Positions 44,249-52,533 of a stretch of DNA of 64,000 nt are shown piece by piece. The notes beneath the pieces were generated by a model that did no database searches, had not been told where the DNA came from, and was given only the letters and a program-made list of their open reading frames with translations. How positions within the stretch are numbered: position 1 is the first letter of the stretch; the number at the start of each line of letters is the position of its first letter. The position numbers and the translations under genes were made by a program. The DNA comes from Zobellia roscoffensis (lineage in GTDB: Bacteria > Bacteroidota > Bacteroidia > Flavobacteriales > Flavobacteriaceae): the NCBI RefSeq assembly GCF_015330165.1, contig NZ_JADDXT010000002.1, positions 3,809,646 to 3,873,645 on the forward strand, written 5' to 3'.

Positions 44249-45157
44249 TTGACAAATATTAAAGCTTGGATACGTGCGGCTAGGTTAAGAACTTTGCCAT
44301 TGTCTGTTTCTGGTATAGTAGTAGGTACAGCTTTAGCTAACCTGTTTGGTTTTGAAGATACAGTAGTATTTGTTTTAGCACTGGCAACTACAATTGGTTT
44401 TCAGGTAACCTCCAATTTTGCCAATGATTATGGCGACGGAGTGAAAGGAACGGATAATGAAGATAGAATTGGGCCCAAAAGAGCACTCCAAAGCGGGAGC
44501 ATTTCAAGAAAGGAATTAAAGGAAGGGATAATTTTTTCTATTCTAATAGATATTATACTAGTTATAGCATTAGTATATTTTGCATTTGGCTTTGAGGATA
44601 TGATGTATCCTTTACTATTTTTAGTGTTAGGAGCAACAAGTATTTGGGCAGCCATAAAATACACAATAGGGTCTTCGGCATATGGCTATAGAGGTTTAGG
44701 AGACGTATTTGTTTTTCTTTTCTTTGGACTATTGGCTGTAATAGGATCTATGGTGCTTTATACAAAAGAACTTAATAGTATTGCAATATTACCAGCTGTT
44801 GCCATAGGTCTTTTAAGTGTAGGGGTTTTGAATCTTAATAATTTAAGAGATTATGAATCAGATAAGAAATCCAATAAAAACACTTTGATTGTCTTTATGG
44901 GTTTTAAAAAAGGAAAAATCTATCATAGTATATTAGTGATTGTTGCCTTTTTTAGTACACTGGTATTTTCCATAGTAAATTTAAAAGGTGGGCTATTTTT
45001 TTTACCTTTAATTGCTTTCATACCTGTTTTCTTTCATTTGAGAAGAGTGTATGCTACAGATAGATATGATCAAATAGATCCTGAGTTAAAGAAATTAGCA
45101 TTAAGTACCTTCTTTTTGTCAGTACTGATTTACATCAGTTGTAATATTTTTTTGTAA
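44249..45157 (+). CDS. menA: 1,4-dihydroxy-2-naphthoate polyprenyltransferase, TTG start
   Basis: This 302-residue UbiA-family membrane prenyltransferase has NDYGDGVKGTDNEDR (first Asp-rich motif) near 57-71, GPKRALQSGSIS, and a second Asp-rich motif in NLNNLRDYESDKKSNKNTL near 192-210. About eight to nine membrane helices are visible. The start is TTG, since the family N-terminus (IKAWIRAARLRTLPLSVSG) begins exactly there and no ATG is available. It joins the naphthoate head group to the prenyl tail. Confidence 0.94.
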   Translation: MTNIKAWIRAARLRTLPLSVSGIVVGTALANLFGFEDTVVFVLALATTIGFQVTSNFANDYGDGVKGTDNEDRIGPKRALQSGSISRKELKEGIIFSILIDIILVIALVYFAFGFEDMMYPLLFLVLGATSIWAAIKYTIGSSAYGYRGLGDVFVFLFFGLLAVIGSMVLYTKELNSIAILPAVAIGLLSVGVLNLNNLRDYESDKKSNKNTLIVFMGFKKGKIYHSILVIVAFFSTLVFSIVNLKGGLFFLPLIAFIPVFFHLRRVYATDRYDQIDPELKKLALSTFFLSVLIYISCNIFL

Positions 45158-45191
45158 ATTTAGAATATGAACCTACTAAATAATAACCATT

Positions 45192-45944
45192 TTGGAACAA
45201 CCAATTAGAATTCTAATCGTAGAGGACAATGTTATCATTGCAGATGATATGCAATCCATGCTAGAAGAAATAGGGTATGAGATTGTAGATAACGTTATTG
45301 TCTATGAGCAAGCCGAAGAAGTTTTAAAAACGCAACATGTTGATCTTGTTTTAATTGACATAATTTTAGCTTCTGACAAAACTGGGATTGACCTAGGTAA
45401 GCATATACGAGAGAATTATGATATTCCTTTTATTTTTGTAACATCAAACTCAGATAGGGCTACAGTAGAGAATGCTAAAACGGTAAAACCAAATGGATAT
45501 TTAGTGAAACCTTTTGAACAGCAAGATCTTTATACCTCTATAGAAATTGCTCTTTCTAATTTTACAAGATCGGACAAATCTACTGCAGCTGTAGTGGAAA
45601 ATGAAGAAGATGTTCCAATGTCCAATACTGTTTTAAAGGATTCTATTTTTGTAAAGAAACAACACCTATATTATCGTATACAGTTTAGTGATATTCGCTT
45701 TATTAAAGCGGATAATGTGTATTTAGAAGTGAATACGGTAGATAAGAAATTCTTGGTCCGCTCACCACTAAAGGATTATTTAGAGAAATTGCCGAAAAAC
45801 AAATTTTACAGAGCCCATAAATCATATATCGTAAATGTTGATCATATAGATGCTATTAACTCTAAGGATATTATGATAAAAGACACGTTAATTCCTATTT
45901 CAAAAGATTTCAAGGAGTTTATTATTTCTGCAATGAATTCTTAG
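45192..45944 (+). CDS. LytTR-family response regulator, TTG start
   Basis: This 250-residue regulator has a receiver domain (~5-120: ILIVEDN, phospho-acceptor Asp56 in LVLIDI, TSNS, and the conserved Lys in LVKPFE) and a LytTR DNA-binding domain (~150-248: IRFIKADNVYLEV, KNKFYRAHKSYIVNVDHID). The start is TTG: a stop at 45177-45179 closes the frame upstream and the first ATG lies inside the receiver. The likely partner is the TPR/HisKA_2 kinase 666 bp downstream, and the 21-bp-phased repeats between them are candidate binding sites. Confidence 0.93.
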   Translation: MEQPIRILIVEDNVIIADDMQSMLEEIGYEIVDNVIVYEQAEEVLKTQHVDLVLIDIILASDKTGIDLGKHIRENYDIPFIFVTSNSDRATVENAKTVKPNGYLVKPFEQQDLYTSIEIALSNFTRSDKSTAAVVENEEDVPMSNTVLKDSIFVKKQHLYYRIQFSDIRFIKADNVYLEVNTVDKKFLVRSPLKDYLEKLPKNKFYRAHKSYIVNVDHIDAINSKDIMIKDTLIPISKDFKEFIISAMNS

Positions 45945-45964
45945 AAAATAAAATTATAAGATTT

Positions 45965-45998
45965 AAAAAAGGAGAGCATGAAAATGCTCTCCTTTTTT
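45965..45998. terminator. Bidirectional intrinsic terminator after the LytTR regulator
   Basis: GGAGAGCAT (45971-45979) and ATGCTCTCC (45984-45992) form a perfect 9-bp stem with a GAAA tetraloop, flanked by A- and T-runs. It begins about 20 bp after the regulator stop. Confidence 0.9.
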
Positions 45999-46015
45999 AT
46001 TTTCCAAAAAATGGA

Positions 46016-46069
46016 TTTCACCACAACTTTTAGGGGTTTCACAACATTATTTTTCATTTTCACAGATAA
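46016..46069. repeat. Three TTTCAC-type direct repeats with exact 21-bp phasing
   Basis: TTTCACCACAAC starts at 46016, TTTCACAACATT at 46037 and TTTCACAGATAA at 46058. Each start is exactly 21 bp from the last, which is two helical turns. LytTR regulators are known to bind short direct repeats with about this period, and the gene just upstream encodes one. Binding is inferred. Confidence 0.6.
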
Positions 46070-46150
46070 TATAATAGTTTGGTCATGTGTTACAAGTGTA
46101 ATATATCCAAAATAGATATACAATTTTTCATTTTCATATAGTGTTCTCGT

Positions 46151-46187
46151 AAAGGAGCCTTGTCTGCAAGATAAGGTTCCTTTTAGT
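46151..46187 (+). terminator. Hairpin with U-rich tail inside the regulator-kinase gap
   Basis: Positions 46151-46164 pair with 46170-46183 over a 5-nt loop, a 14-bp uninterrupted stem counting two G-U pairs, followed by TTTTAGTTTG when the last stem bases are included. No gene lies directly before it, so it may end a small RNA starting near the first repeat set, or act within the kinase leader. Confidence 0.5.
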
Positions 46188-46272
46188 TTGTAGGAATTGT
46201 AAGAATTTTTATTATTGATAATAGTTTTTGTCAACTGAAAAAAGAACACGTGGACCAATAAAAGAAATTACA

Positions 46273-46305
46273 TTTCACAACAACTAAATAGGATTTCACA
46301 ACAAT
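46273..46305. repeat. Two TTTCACAACA direct repeats, 21-bp phasing
   Basis: TTTCACAACAAC starts at 46273 and TTTCACAACAAT at 46294, again exactly 21 bp apart. The second is the reverse complement of the 12-mer at 27850-27861. The set lies 306 bp before the kinase ATG. Confidence 0.6.
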
Positions 46306-46574
46306 AGTGTTAGGTTCTCTAGATGTTAATAGTATTTTTACTAATATAAAAATAGCTTAAGATGAGTATTTTAAATAGGTCTGAGGTACTTATTTTGTAT
46401 AGTTCTCTAATTAGATTATTTTCTTACAGTCCTTTTTTTTAATTTTATAGATAAATGGGCTAAATAACCAATTAAATAGATTAGCTTAGATAAGCCATTA
46501 GCTTTATTAAAATGTTGTTTTTGTGTGTATTATGACGGGATGCCATAAGCTAATGTAAGAACTAAGTATAATCA

Positions 46575-46599
46575 GAACAAAATACTTTTTATTTTGTTC
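46575..46599. repeat. Perfect 10-bp inverted repeat immediately before the TPR/HisKA_2 kinase
   Basis: GAACAAAATA and TATTTTGTTC enclose a 5-nt CTTTT loop and end 11 nt before the kinase ATG. It could be an operator or an mRNA hairpin affecting initiation. Confidence 0.5.
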
Positions 46600-46610
46600 C
46601 ATTTAGATAT

Positions 46611-48581
46611 ATGAACAACATTTACTATAAAAACACCATTTTTGTTTGGGCAGTTTTTTTTCTATCCTTAAGTATATTCGCTCAAGAAGAAGAAATTACT
46701 GAGGAAAACTTGTTTCAGCAGTTTCAAGATATTGAAACTCCAGAAGAGAAACTTAGCTTCTTTTTTAATTCCCAAGATCGTTATAGGGAGACTTCTACTT
46801 ATGATTGGCTAGATTTGGTGAACCTCTACCTTAACGCTGCAATAAAAGATGATGAAACTTCAGAGATAGTACGTTATAAACTCATTCAGTCCAGAATTTA
46901 TTATGATTTAGGCGACTATGATAAGAGTTTAGCTATTTCAAAAGAACTTTATGCCGAAAAAGAGGAATTAGATATTTATCTAAAATCCAAATTATTGGAC
47001 ACGATGGATGATAATTATGGGCAGTTGACCATGTATACTGAGCAAATTGAAATCCGCAAAGAACAAAAAGAACTTAAAATAAATGACAACGTAGCTTTTT
47101 ATGATATCTACGCCAACTTAGGAATGTATAGAAAGGCAATGGAGCATTATATAGATAATGTTAAAAAGACCATTGAGGAGAATGATTTCTATGCCCAGGC
47201 TGAGTATTATAACAATTTGGGTGATTACCTTAGACTTGATGAATCTGCACCTACAGCTTTAAGTCACTATAAAAAAGCAAAAGGGTATATAGATGTCTTC
47301 ATGAACCTTATTACCCGTAAAAAATCAGAAAAGGAGGTTGAAAGTGCAAATCTGTTAAAAGGTATAATCGAAGGTAATATTGGTAAATGCCATGTTGATT
47401 TAAAACAGTATAAAGAGGCTATTCCACATTTAGAAAGCGCAATAAATACGCTAAAAAAGTACAAAAGCAAAGAACTGTCTTCGGAGATAACGGAAAATAG
47501 TTTGGCTATTAGTGAGTGCTATCTTCAGTTGGAGGATTATGAAAAAGCAACTGATTTTTTAAGTGATAATTTAGAGACAAGTACAACTAAAAACTTGTTG
47601 CGTAAAAACAGATTGCTAGCCTTGTACTATGATAGAACCGAGGACTACAAAAACGCCGCTCTTTATCTAAAAAAGAACATTCGCGTACGGGATTCGATTT
47701 TAGATAATCAATCAGAGTTAAGAAAGCAGCAATTGGCCACGGTTATGGGGCAGGACCTTGCTGTTTCTCAAACCATGTTGGCGGAGCAAAAGTTAGCTTT
47801 AGAGAAGTCTCGTAATGATATGATGGCTAAAGATAGAAATATCAACTTAGTGCTTATCTCCTTATTATTTACCCTGGTAGGTTTTGCGGGATTGGTATAT
47901 GCGTATCTAAAAAGTATTAAGAACCAACGTCTAATTGCTGAGCAAAAATATATTATAGAAAACTCTTTAGTAGAAAAAGATTCACTCTTAAAAGAGATTC
48001 ACCACAGGGTAAAGAACAACCTACAGATGGTTTCTAGTTTGTTGAGTTTACAAACTAAAAACACAAGAAGTAAAGCGGCTATTGAAGCATTAGAAGAAGG
48101 AAAGAGTAGGGTTAAGGCAATGGCTTTGATTCATCAGAAATTGTATCAAAACGAAGACCTTTCGGTTATTGAAATGCAGAGTTATATTGAAAGTTTAATT
48201 AATAGTGTTCAATCCGTTTACAAAAAAGGCGGACACAATATTAATATTACCGTAGATGCTGAGGGGGTTGAGTTGGATATTGATAGAGCTATTCCATTTG
48301 GTCTTATGCTTAATGAGCTTGTTTCTAATTCGTTTAAATATGCTTTTCCGGAGAATGATGAAAACGGTAAGATTTACATTCACATTCGAAAAATTGGAGA
48401 GAAAGAGGGGTATTTTGAATACTCTGATAATGGTATAGGTCTGCCAGATGACACAGACGAAAGAGCTAATTCATCTATGGGTATTAGGTTAATGAATCGT
48501 TTGGCCAATCAATTGCAAACTACACTTAATATTGATAAAACTGCTGAAGACGGGGTTCGCTACTGGTTTAATTTTTGCTAA
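46611..48581 (+). CDS. TPR-containing sensor histidine kinase, HisKA_2 type
   Basis: This 656-residue kinase has a signal peptide (core ~10-22, ending FAQ), periplasmic TPR-like repeats (~60-390), a coiled coil, a membrane helix at about 419-438, and a HisKA_2 domain with the phospho-acceptor in EIHHRVKNNLQ (His464/His465). The HATPase_c domain has NELVSNSFKYAF and DNGIGLP. HisKA_2 kinases with TPR sensors commonly partner LytTR regulators in Bacteroidota; one is encoded just upstream, past a 666-bp repeat-rich gap. The signal is unknown. Confidence 0.93.
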   Translation: MNNIYYKNTIFVWAVFFLSLSIFAQEEEITEENLFQQFQDIETPEEKLSFFFNSQDRYRETSTYDWLDLVNLYLNAAIKDDETSEIVRYKLIQSRIYYDLGDYDKSLAISKELYAEKEELDIYLKSKLLDTMDDNYGQLTMYTEQIEIRKEQKELKINDNVAFYDIYANLGMYRKAMEHYIDNVKKTIEENDFYAQAEYYNNLGDYLRLDESAPTALSHYKKAKGYIDVFMNLITRKKSEKEVESANLLKGIIEGNIGKCHVDLKQYKEAIPHLESAINTLKKYKSKELSSEITENSLAISECYLQLEDYEKATDFLSDNLETSTTKNLLRKNRLLALYYDRTEDYKNAALYLKKNIRVRDSILDNQSELRKQQLATVMGQDLAVSQTMLAEQKLALEKSRNDMMAKDRNINLVLISLLFTLVGFAGLVYAYLKSIKNQRLIAEQKYIIENSLVEKDSLLKEIHHRVKNNLQMVSSLLSLQTKNTRSKAAIEALEEGKSRVKAMALIHQKLYQNEDLSVIEMQSYIESLINSVQSVYKKGGHNINITVDAEGVELDIDRAIPFGLMLNELVSNSFKYAFPENDENGKIYIHIRKIGEKEGYFEYSDNGIGLPDDTDERANSSMGIRLMNRLANQLQTTLNIDKTAEDGVRYWFNFC

Positions 48582-48585
48582 ATTT

Positions 48586-49383
48586 CTAATTTTTAGCTGT
48601 ATTTTTCAATACTGTTCTATGTAGTAATTTTGGAAAAAACCGTTTTAGGTAGACGCCTAAAACTTCTTTTCCACCCATATAGGCTTCAAACTTTTCCTTT
48701 TCTATAGCCTTAATCATTTTCCCAGCAAAATCGCTTGTGGTTAATCCGTTGGCGTTGTCCTCATCTTCATGACCTCTAGCTTTACCATCCCCAACTAATG
48801 CATTTTTTGCAATATTGGTTTGAACAAAGCCTGGAGCAACAAGAGTAACTTTAAGGTGGTCTTTCTCATGTTCCATCCGTAGAACATCAAAAAAGCCATG
48901 AAGAGCATGTTTTGAGCCGCAATACCCCGAGCGAATAGGGGAACCAAATTTTCCCATCAGACTCGTTACTGTGGCAAAATGTCCCTTTTGTTGCGTAATG
49001 AAGTAGGGCAGAACAGCTTTTGTAATCGCCACCGTACCTAAATAGTTAATGTCCACTAGTTTTTTATAGACCTTAAAATCAGTGTCGATAATGTAAGAAC
49101 GTTGACTAATACCCGCATTGTTTATTAAAATGTCCAAAGAATCAAAAGCTTTAATCGCTTCTTGGGTTTTTGATGGCATCAAGTCGTACTGAGAAATGTC
49201 TAAAGGCAGTATTTTAATAAGTTCCGGACTGTTACAATTATCTCTGACTATTTCTAGAGCTTCCTGATTCCTGGCGCTTAATATGAGTTTACATCCTTTT
49301 TCACTCAACTTATAAGCTAATGCCTCTCCAATTCCAGAAGAGGCCCCGGTAATCCAGATTGTTTTATTGTTTATGCTAGCCAT
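48586..49383 (-). CDS. Short-chain dehydrogenase/reductase
   Basis: This 265-residue classical SDR has the cofactor motif TGASSGIGEALA at 11-22, NNAGIS near 89-94, a catalytic Ser in TVTSLMG and a YCGSKHALHGF active site with Tyr and Lys. The C-terminus is hydrophobic and basic. The substrate is unknown. It is convergent with the kinase gene, 4 bp between stops, and divergent from menC. Confidence 0.92.
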   Translation of the reverse strand: MASINNKTIWITGASSGIGEALAYKLSEKGCKLILSARNQEALEIVRDNCNSPELIKILPLDISQYDLMPSKTQEAIKAFDSLDILINNAGISQRSYIIDTDFKVYKKLVDINYLGTVAITKAVLPYFITQQKGHFATVTSLMGKFGSPIRSGYCGSKHALHGFFDVLRMEHEKDHLKVTLVAPGFVQTNIAKNALVGDGKARGHEDEDNANGLTTSDFAGKMIKAIEKEKFEAYMGGKEVLGVYLKRFFPKLLHRTVLKNTAKN

Positions 49384-49411
49384 TTTGGGTATTTAAGAGG
49401 TAAAATATAGC

Positions 49412-49419
49412 TAAATTTG
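49412..49419 (+). promoter_or_regulatory. -7 promoter element of menC
   Basis: TAAATTTG matches TAnnTTTG and ends 9 nt before the menC ATG at 49429, implying a very short leader. Confidence 0.45.
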
Positions 49420-49428
49420 AAGTCAATT

Positions 49429-50481
49429 ATGCAGGCAACTTATAAAAAATTCATTTTAGATTTTAAACGTCCAAGCGGAACGTCGCGAGGAATCTTAGTA
49501 CAAAAGGAAACCTGGTTCTTAATTCTAAACGATAACCAAAATTACGGAATTGGAGAATGTGGAATTTTGAGAGGCTTAAGTATTGATGATGTAGATAGTT
49601 ATGAAGATAAATTAAAGTGGACCTGCGAAAATATTCACCTTGGCAAAGATGCGCTTTGGGAAGCGTTGATAGAATTTCCTAGTATTCAATTTGGAGTGGA
49701 ACAAGCATTTTTGTCACTTTCTGCTGATAATCCATTTGAACTTTTTTCTTCTGAGTTCACGGGCAATCAGCAACCTATTGCCATAAACGGACTCATTTGG
49801 ATGGGCGATGAGAAATTTATGCATGACCAAATAGCCCAAAAATTAAAAGAAGGATTTAGTTGTATTAAAATGAAAATAGGTGCAATTGATTTTGATACGG
49901 AAATAAAACTGCTCGCTTCCATTAGAGAAAAATACGATGCTTCTGAAATTGAATTACGGGTAGATGCAAATGGAGCTTTTAAGCCGGAAAACGCATTACA
50001 AAATTTAGAAATATTATCTAAATTCTCACTCCATTCTATAGAACAGCCTATTAAACAAGGTCAGTTTGCAGCAATGAGTAACCTTTGTGAAGCAACACCC
50101 TTGCCTATTGCCTTGGATGAAGAATTGATTGGAGTTTTTGATGTAACAAAAAAGCGAGAATTGCTACAAACTATAAGGCCTCAATATATCATACTAAAAC
50201 CAAGTTTGGTAGGTGGTTTTAGAGGTTGTAAAGAATGGATTGAAGTTGCTGAAGAAATGAATATTGATTGGTGGGTAACAAGTGCTTTAGAGAGTAATGT
50301 GGGTTTAAATGCGATAGCGCAATGGACATATACTTTGCAAAACCCAATGCCACAAGGCTTAGGAACAGGAAGTTTGTATACTAATAATTTTGACTCGCCT
50401 TTAACGGTTGAAAACGGACAGCTATATTATAGCAAAGAGAAAAGCTGGAAAAATAATTTAATAAAAGATTTATGTATATAG
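49429..50481 (+). CDS. menC: o-Succinylbenzoate synthase
   Basis: This 350-residue enolase-superfamily enzyme starts at the ATG at 49429; the TTG 12 bp upstream is part of the -7 box. Catalytic and metal residues sit in CIKMKIGA (KxK), RVDANGAF (Asp), HSIEQPI (Glu), IALDEEL (Asp) and IILKPSLVGG (Lys). It dehydrates SHCHC to o-succinylbenzoate. The CPBP gene overlaps its last 10 bp. Confidence 0.93.
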   Translation: MQATYKKFILDFKRPSGTSRGILVQKETWFLILNDNQNYGIGECGILRGLSIDDVDSYEDKLKWTCENIHLGKDALWEALIEFPSIQFGVEQAFLSLSADNPFELFSSEFTGNQQPIAINGLIWMGDEKFMHDQIAQKLKEGFSCIKMKIGAIDFDTEIKLLASIREKYDASEIELRVDANGAFKPENALQNLEILSKFSLHSIEQPIKQGQFAAMSNLCEATPLPIALDEELIGVFDVTKKRELLQTIRPQYIILKPSLVGGFRGCKEWIEVAEEMNIDWWVTSALESNVGLNAIAQWTYTLQNPMPQGLGTGSLYTNNFDSPLTVENGQLYYSKEKSWKNNLIKDLCI

Positions 50482-51446
50482 CACAAGCCTATAAAGGTTT
50501 AAGTGATTCATGGCGATATGTTGTTGGACTATTGGCCATATTTTTCGTTTGGCAATTCATTGGAGGTATTCCTTTGATAATAGCCCTTTTGGTAGAAGCT
50601 GACTCACTTGCTGTTTTGGGCACTGGAGATATGGGAGCAATGGCAGATGTTTTAGGCTCGAACACCCTGTTATTCTTTATGTTGTTGACCTTTGTAATCG
50701 GTTTAATTGGCCTTCTTGCCTATGTAACTTTGGTGCATAAACAGAAAATTACCCAATTGACCACTTCACGAAAGAAAATCGATTTTAAAAGAGTCTTCTT
50801 TGCGTTTGCTATTTGGGCACTGATTTCTACAGCGTTCATTTTTGTGGATATAACATTAGCTCCCGAGGATTACGAGTTTAACTTTAATCTAGAGCGGTTT
50901 GTTGTTTTGGCAATCATCGCAGTTTTGATGATTCCTTTGCAGACCAGTATGGAAGAGTATTATATGCGGGGTTATATGATGCAGGGACTAGGTATTTTGG
51001 CAAAAAATCGTTGGGTACCTTTACTAGTGACTTCGTTGCTTTTTGGAATCATGCACATTTTTAATCCGGAAGTAGCGGAATTGGGTTATGGTATATTAGT
51101 TTTTTATATTGGCACAGGTTTTTTTCTGGGAATATTAACTCTTATGGATGAAGGTTTGGAACTAGCATTAGGGTTTCATGCGGCAAATAATCTCACGGCA
51201 GCGCTTTTGGTTACAGCAGATTGGACTGCCTTTCAGGTAGATTCTATATATCGTGACGTATCTGAGCCAGTTTTGGGTTGGGATGTGTTGGTTCCGGTAT
51301 TTGTAATTTATCCGATTCTACTTTATATCTTCTCAAAAAAATATAAATGGACGGACTGGAAGGATAGACTTACTGGAGAAGTTCCATCAGAAGAAACATT
51401 TTTAGCTTTAGAAAATGAAAATGCAGACGTACAAAGAACTTCATAA
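50472..51446 (+). CDS. CPBP-family intramembrane metalloprotease (Abi-like)
   Basis: This 324-residue membrane protein has about eight helices and the CPBP/Rce1 motifs EEYYMRGYM (EExxxR) near 161-169, FGIMHIFNP and FHAANN with metal-binding His. Members process prenylated or other membrane proteins or act in bacteriocin immunity; the target here is unknown. It overlaps menC by 10 bp and menE by 32 bp, so it is translationally coupled to both. Confidence 0.88.
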   Translation: MYIAQAYKGLSDSWRYVVGLLAIFFVWQFIGGIPLIIALLVEADSLAVLGTGDMGAMADVLGSNTLLFFMLLTFVIGLIGLLAYVTLVHKQKITQLTTSRKKIDFKRVFFAFAIWALISTAFIFVDITLAPEDYEFNFNLERFVVLAIIAVLMIPLQTSMEEYYMRGYMMQGLGILAKNRWVPLLVTSLLFGIMHIFNPEVAELGYGILVFYIGTGFFLGILTLMDEGLELALGFHAANNLTAALLVTADWTAFQVDSIYRDVSEPVLGWDVLVPVFVIYPILLYIFSKKYKWTDWKDRLTGEVPSEETFLALENENADVQRTS

Positions 51447-52512
51447 ACAGTTTAGGCTAAATAGTAACTCATATTCCAAAGAAGAACTAAAGGAAGTAGC
51501 CTATAGTTTGGTTAAAGAAGGGGAGGAGTACGAAAAAGCTATTGGAGATTTTCTGATAGATTGGTTAAATGAAAAGCCTACTTTGACCGTGCACACCTCT
51601 GGTTCTACAGGACAACCGAAACCTATAATACTGTTAAAGGAGCATATGGTTAACTCAGCTTTAGCAACAGGAAGCTTTTTTAAACTTGAAGCTAAAAATA
51701 CTGCTTTGTTATGTCTTCCGGCAACTTATATTGCAGGTAAGATGATGTTAGTGAGGGCAATGGTTCTAGGACTTTCAATAGATTGTGTAAACCCTTCTTC
51801 AAATCCATTAGAAGAAAATAATAACCTGTATGATTTTGCAGCAATGGTTCCTTTACAGTTTGAAAACTCACTGAGTGTGTTAGGCGGGGTAAAGAAACTT
51901 ATTGTTGGCGGAGCACCAGTCTCTTATAAATTGAAAAAAGCATTTTTGAATGCCGGTCAGAGAACCAATGTTTATGAAACCTATGGTATGACGGAAACCA
52001 TAACCCATATAGCCGTGAAACCACTTTTAGGGCAATTGATTACATCTAATATGGATTTGGATGTGTTTACGACTTTAACCGACGTAAAAATTACAGCAGA
52101 TAGCAGAGGGTGTTTAGTAATTGATGCACCTATGGTGTCCAATGAGCTTATTCATACCAATGACATGGTGGATTTAGTGTCTGAAACCCAGTTTAAGTGG
52201 TTGGGCCGTTTTGATAATGTTATTAATTCGGGAGGTGTAAAATTATTTCCTGAACAAATAGAAACAAAGTTAGTATCAACAATAGAAAGTAGATTTTTTG
52301 TAACGGGACTCCCAGATGATAAACTGGGTAATAAATTGATTTTAATTGTAGAAGGAGTTCAAAATATATCAATACTTCAAGATCAAATAGAAAAAATCAC
52401 TTCGCTTAAAAAACTCGAAAGACCTAAAGAGATTCTGGCAGTAGAAAGTTTTGAAGAGACGACTAGCGGTAAAATACAAAGAAGGGCAACCTTAGATAAG
52501 ATTGCCTTTTAA
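51415..52512 (+). CDS. menE: o-Succinylbenzoate-CoA ligase
   Basis: This 365-residue AMP-forming acyl-CoA ligase is shorter than classical MenE (about 450-490), as is usual in Flavobacteriia. The P-loop is HTSGSTGQPKP near 60-70, with YETYGMTET near 188-196, GRFDNVINSGGVKLFP near 262-277, and the terminal catalytic Lys in TTSGKIQRR. The start overlaps the CPBP gene by 32 bp; a second ATG two codons in is equally possible. It activates o-succinylbenzoate for MenB. Confidence 0.92.
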   Translation: MKMQTYKELHKQFRLNSNSYSKEELKEVAYSLVKEGEEYEKAIGDFLIDWLNEKPTLTVHTSGSTGQPKPIILLKEHMVNSALATGSFFKLEAKNTALLCLPATYIAGKMMLVRAMVLGLSIDCVNPSSNPLEENNNLYDFAAMVPLQFENSLSVLGGVKKLIVGGAPVSYKLKKAFLNAGQRTNVYETYGMTETITHIAVKPLLGQLITSNMDLDVFTTLTDVKITADSRGCLVIDAPMVSNELIHTNDMVDLVSETQFKWLGRFDNVINSGGVKLFPEQIETKLVSTIESRFFVTGLPDDKLGNKLILIVEGVQNISILQDQIEKITSLKKLERPKEILAVESFEETTSGKIQRRATLDKIAF

Positions 52513-52533
52513 CTTCTTAAATCTCAGTTGCAA

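Larger units (their letters stand above)
45945..46610 (+). other. 666-bp non-coding region with phased repeats and hairpins
   Basis: No credible gene is present; the longest open frame (minus strand, 45941-46258) is AT-driven with no recognisable family. The region contains, in order, a terminator, a 3-unit direct repeat, a second hairpin, a 2-unit direct repeat, a CATTAGCTT/AAGCTAATG pair (46496-46504 and 46547-46555) and a perfect inverted repeat next to the kinase start. Such density is unusual for this window, where gaps are mostly under 200 bp. Confidence 0.7.

Noticed and set aside
45941..46258. 105-codon minus-strand open frame
   Set aside because: It runs across a terminator hairpin and the phased repeats, and is rich in Lys, Phe and Tyr as expected for AT-rich non-coding DNA. 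No family recognised.
46016..46305. CRISPR array or iteron origin
   Set aside because: Units are only about 10-12 bp and few. No cas genes, replication initiator or DnaA boxes were seen. Phasing next to a LytTR gene fits operator sites better.
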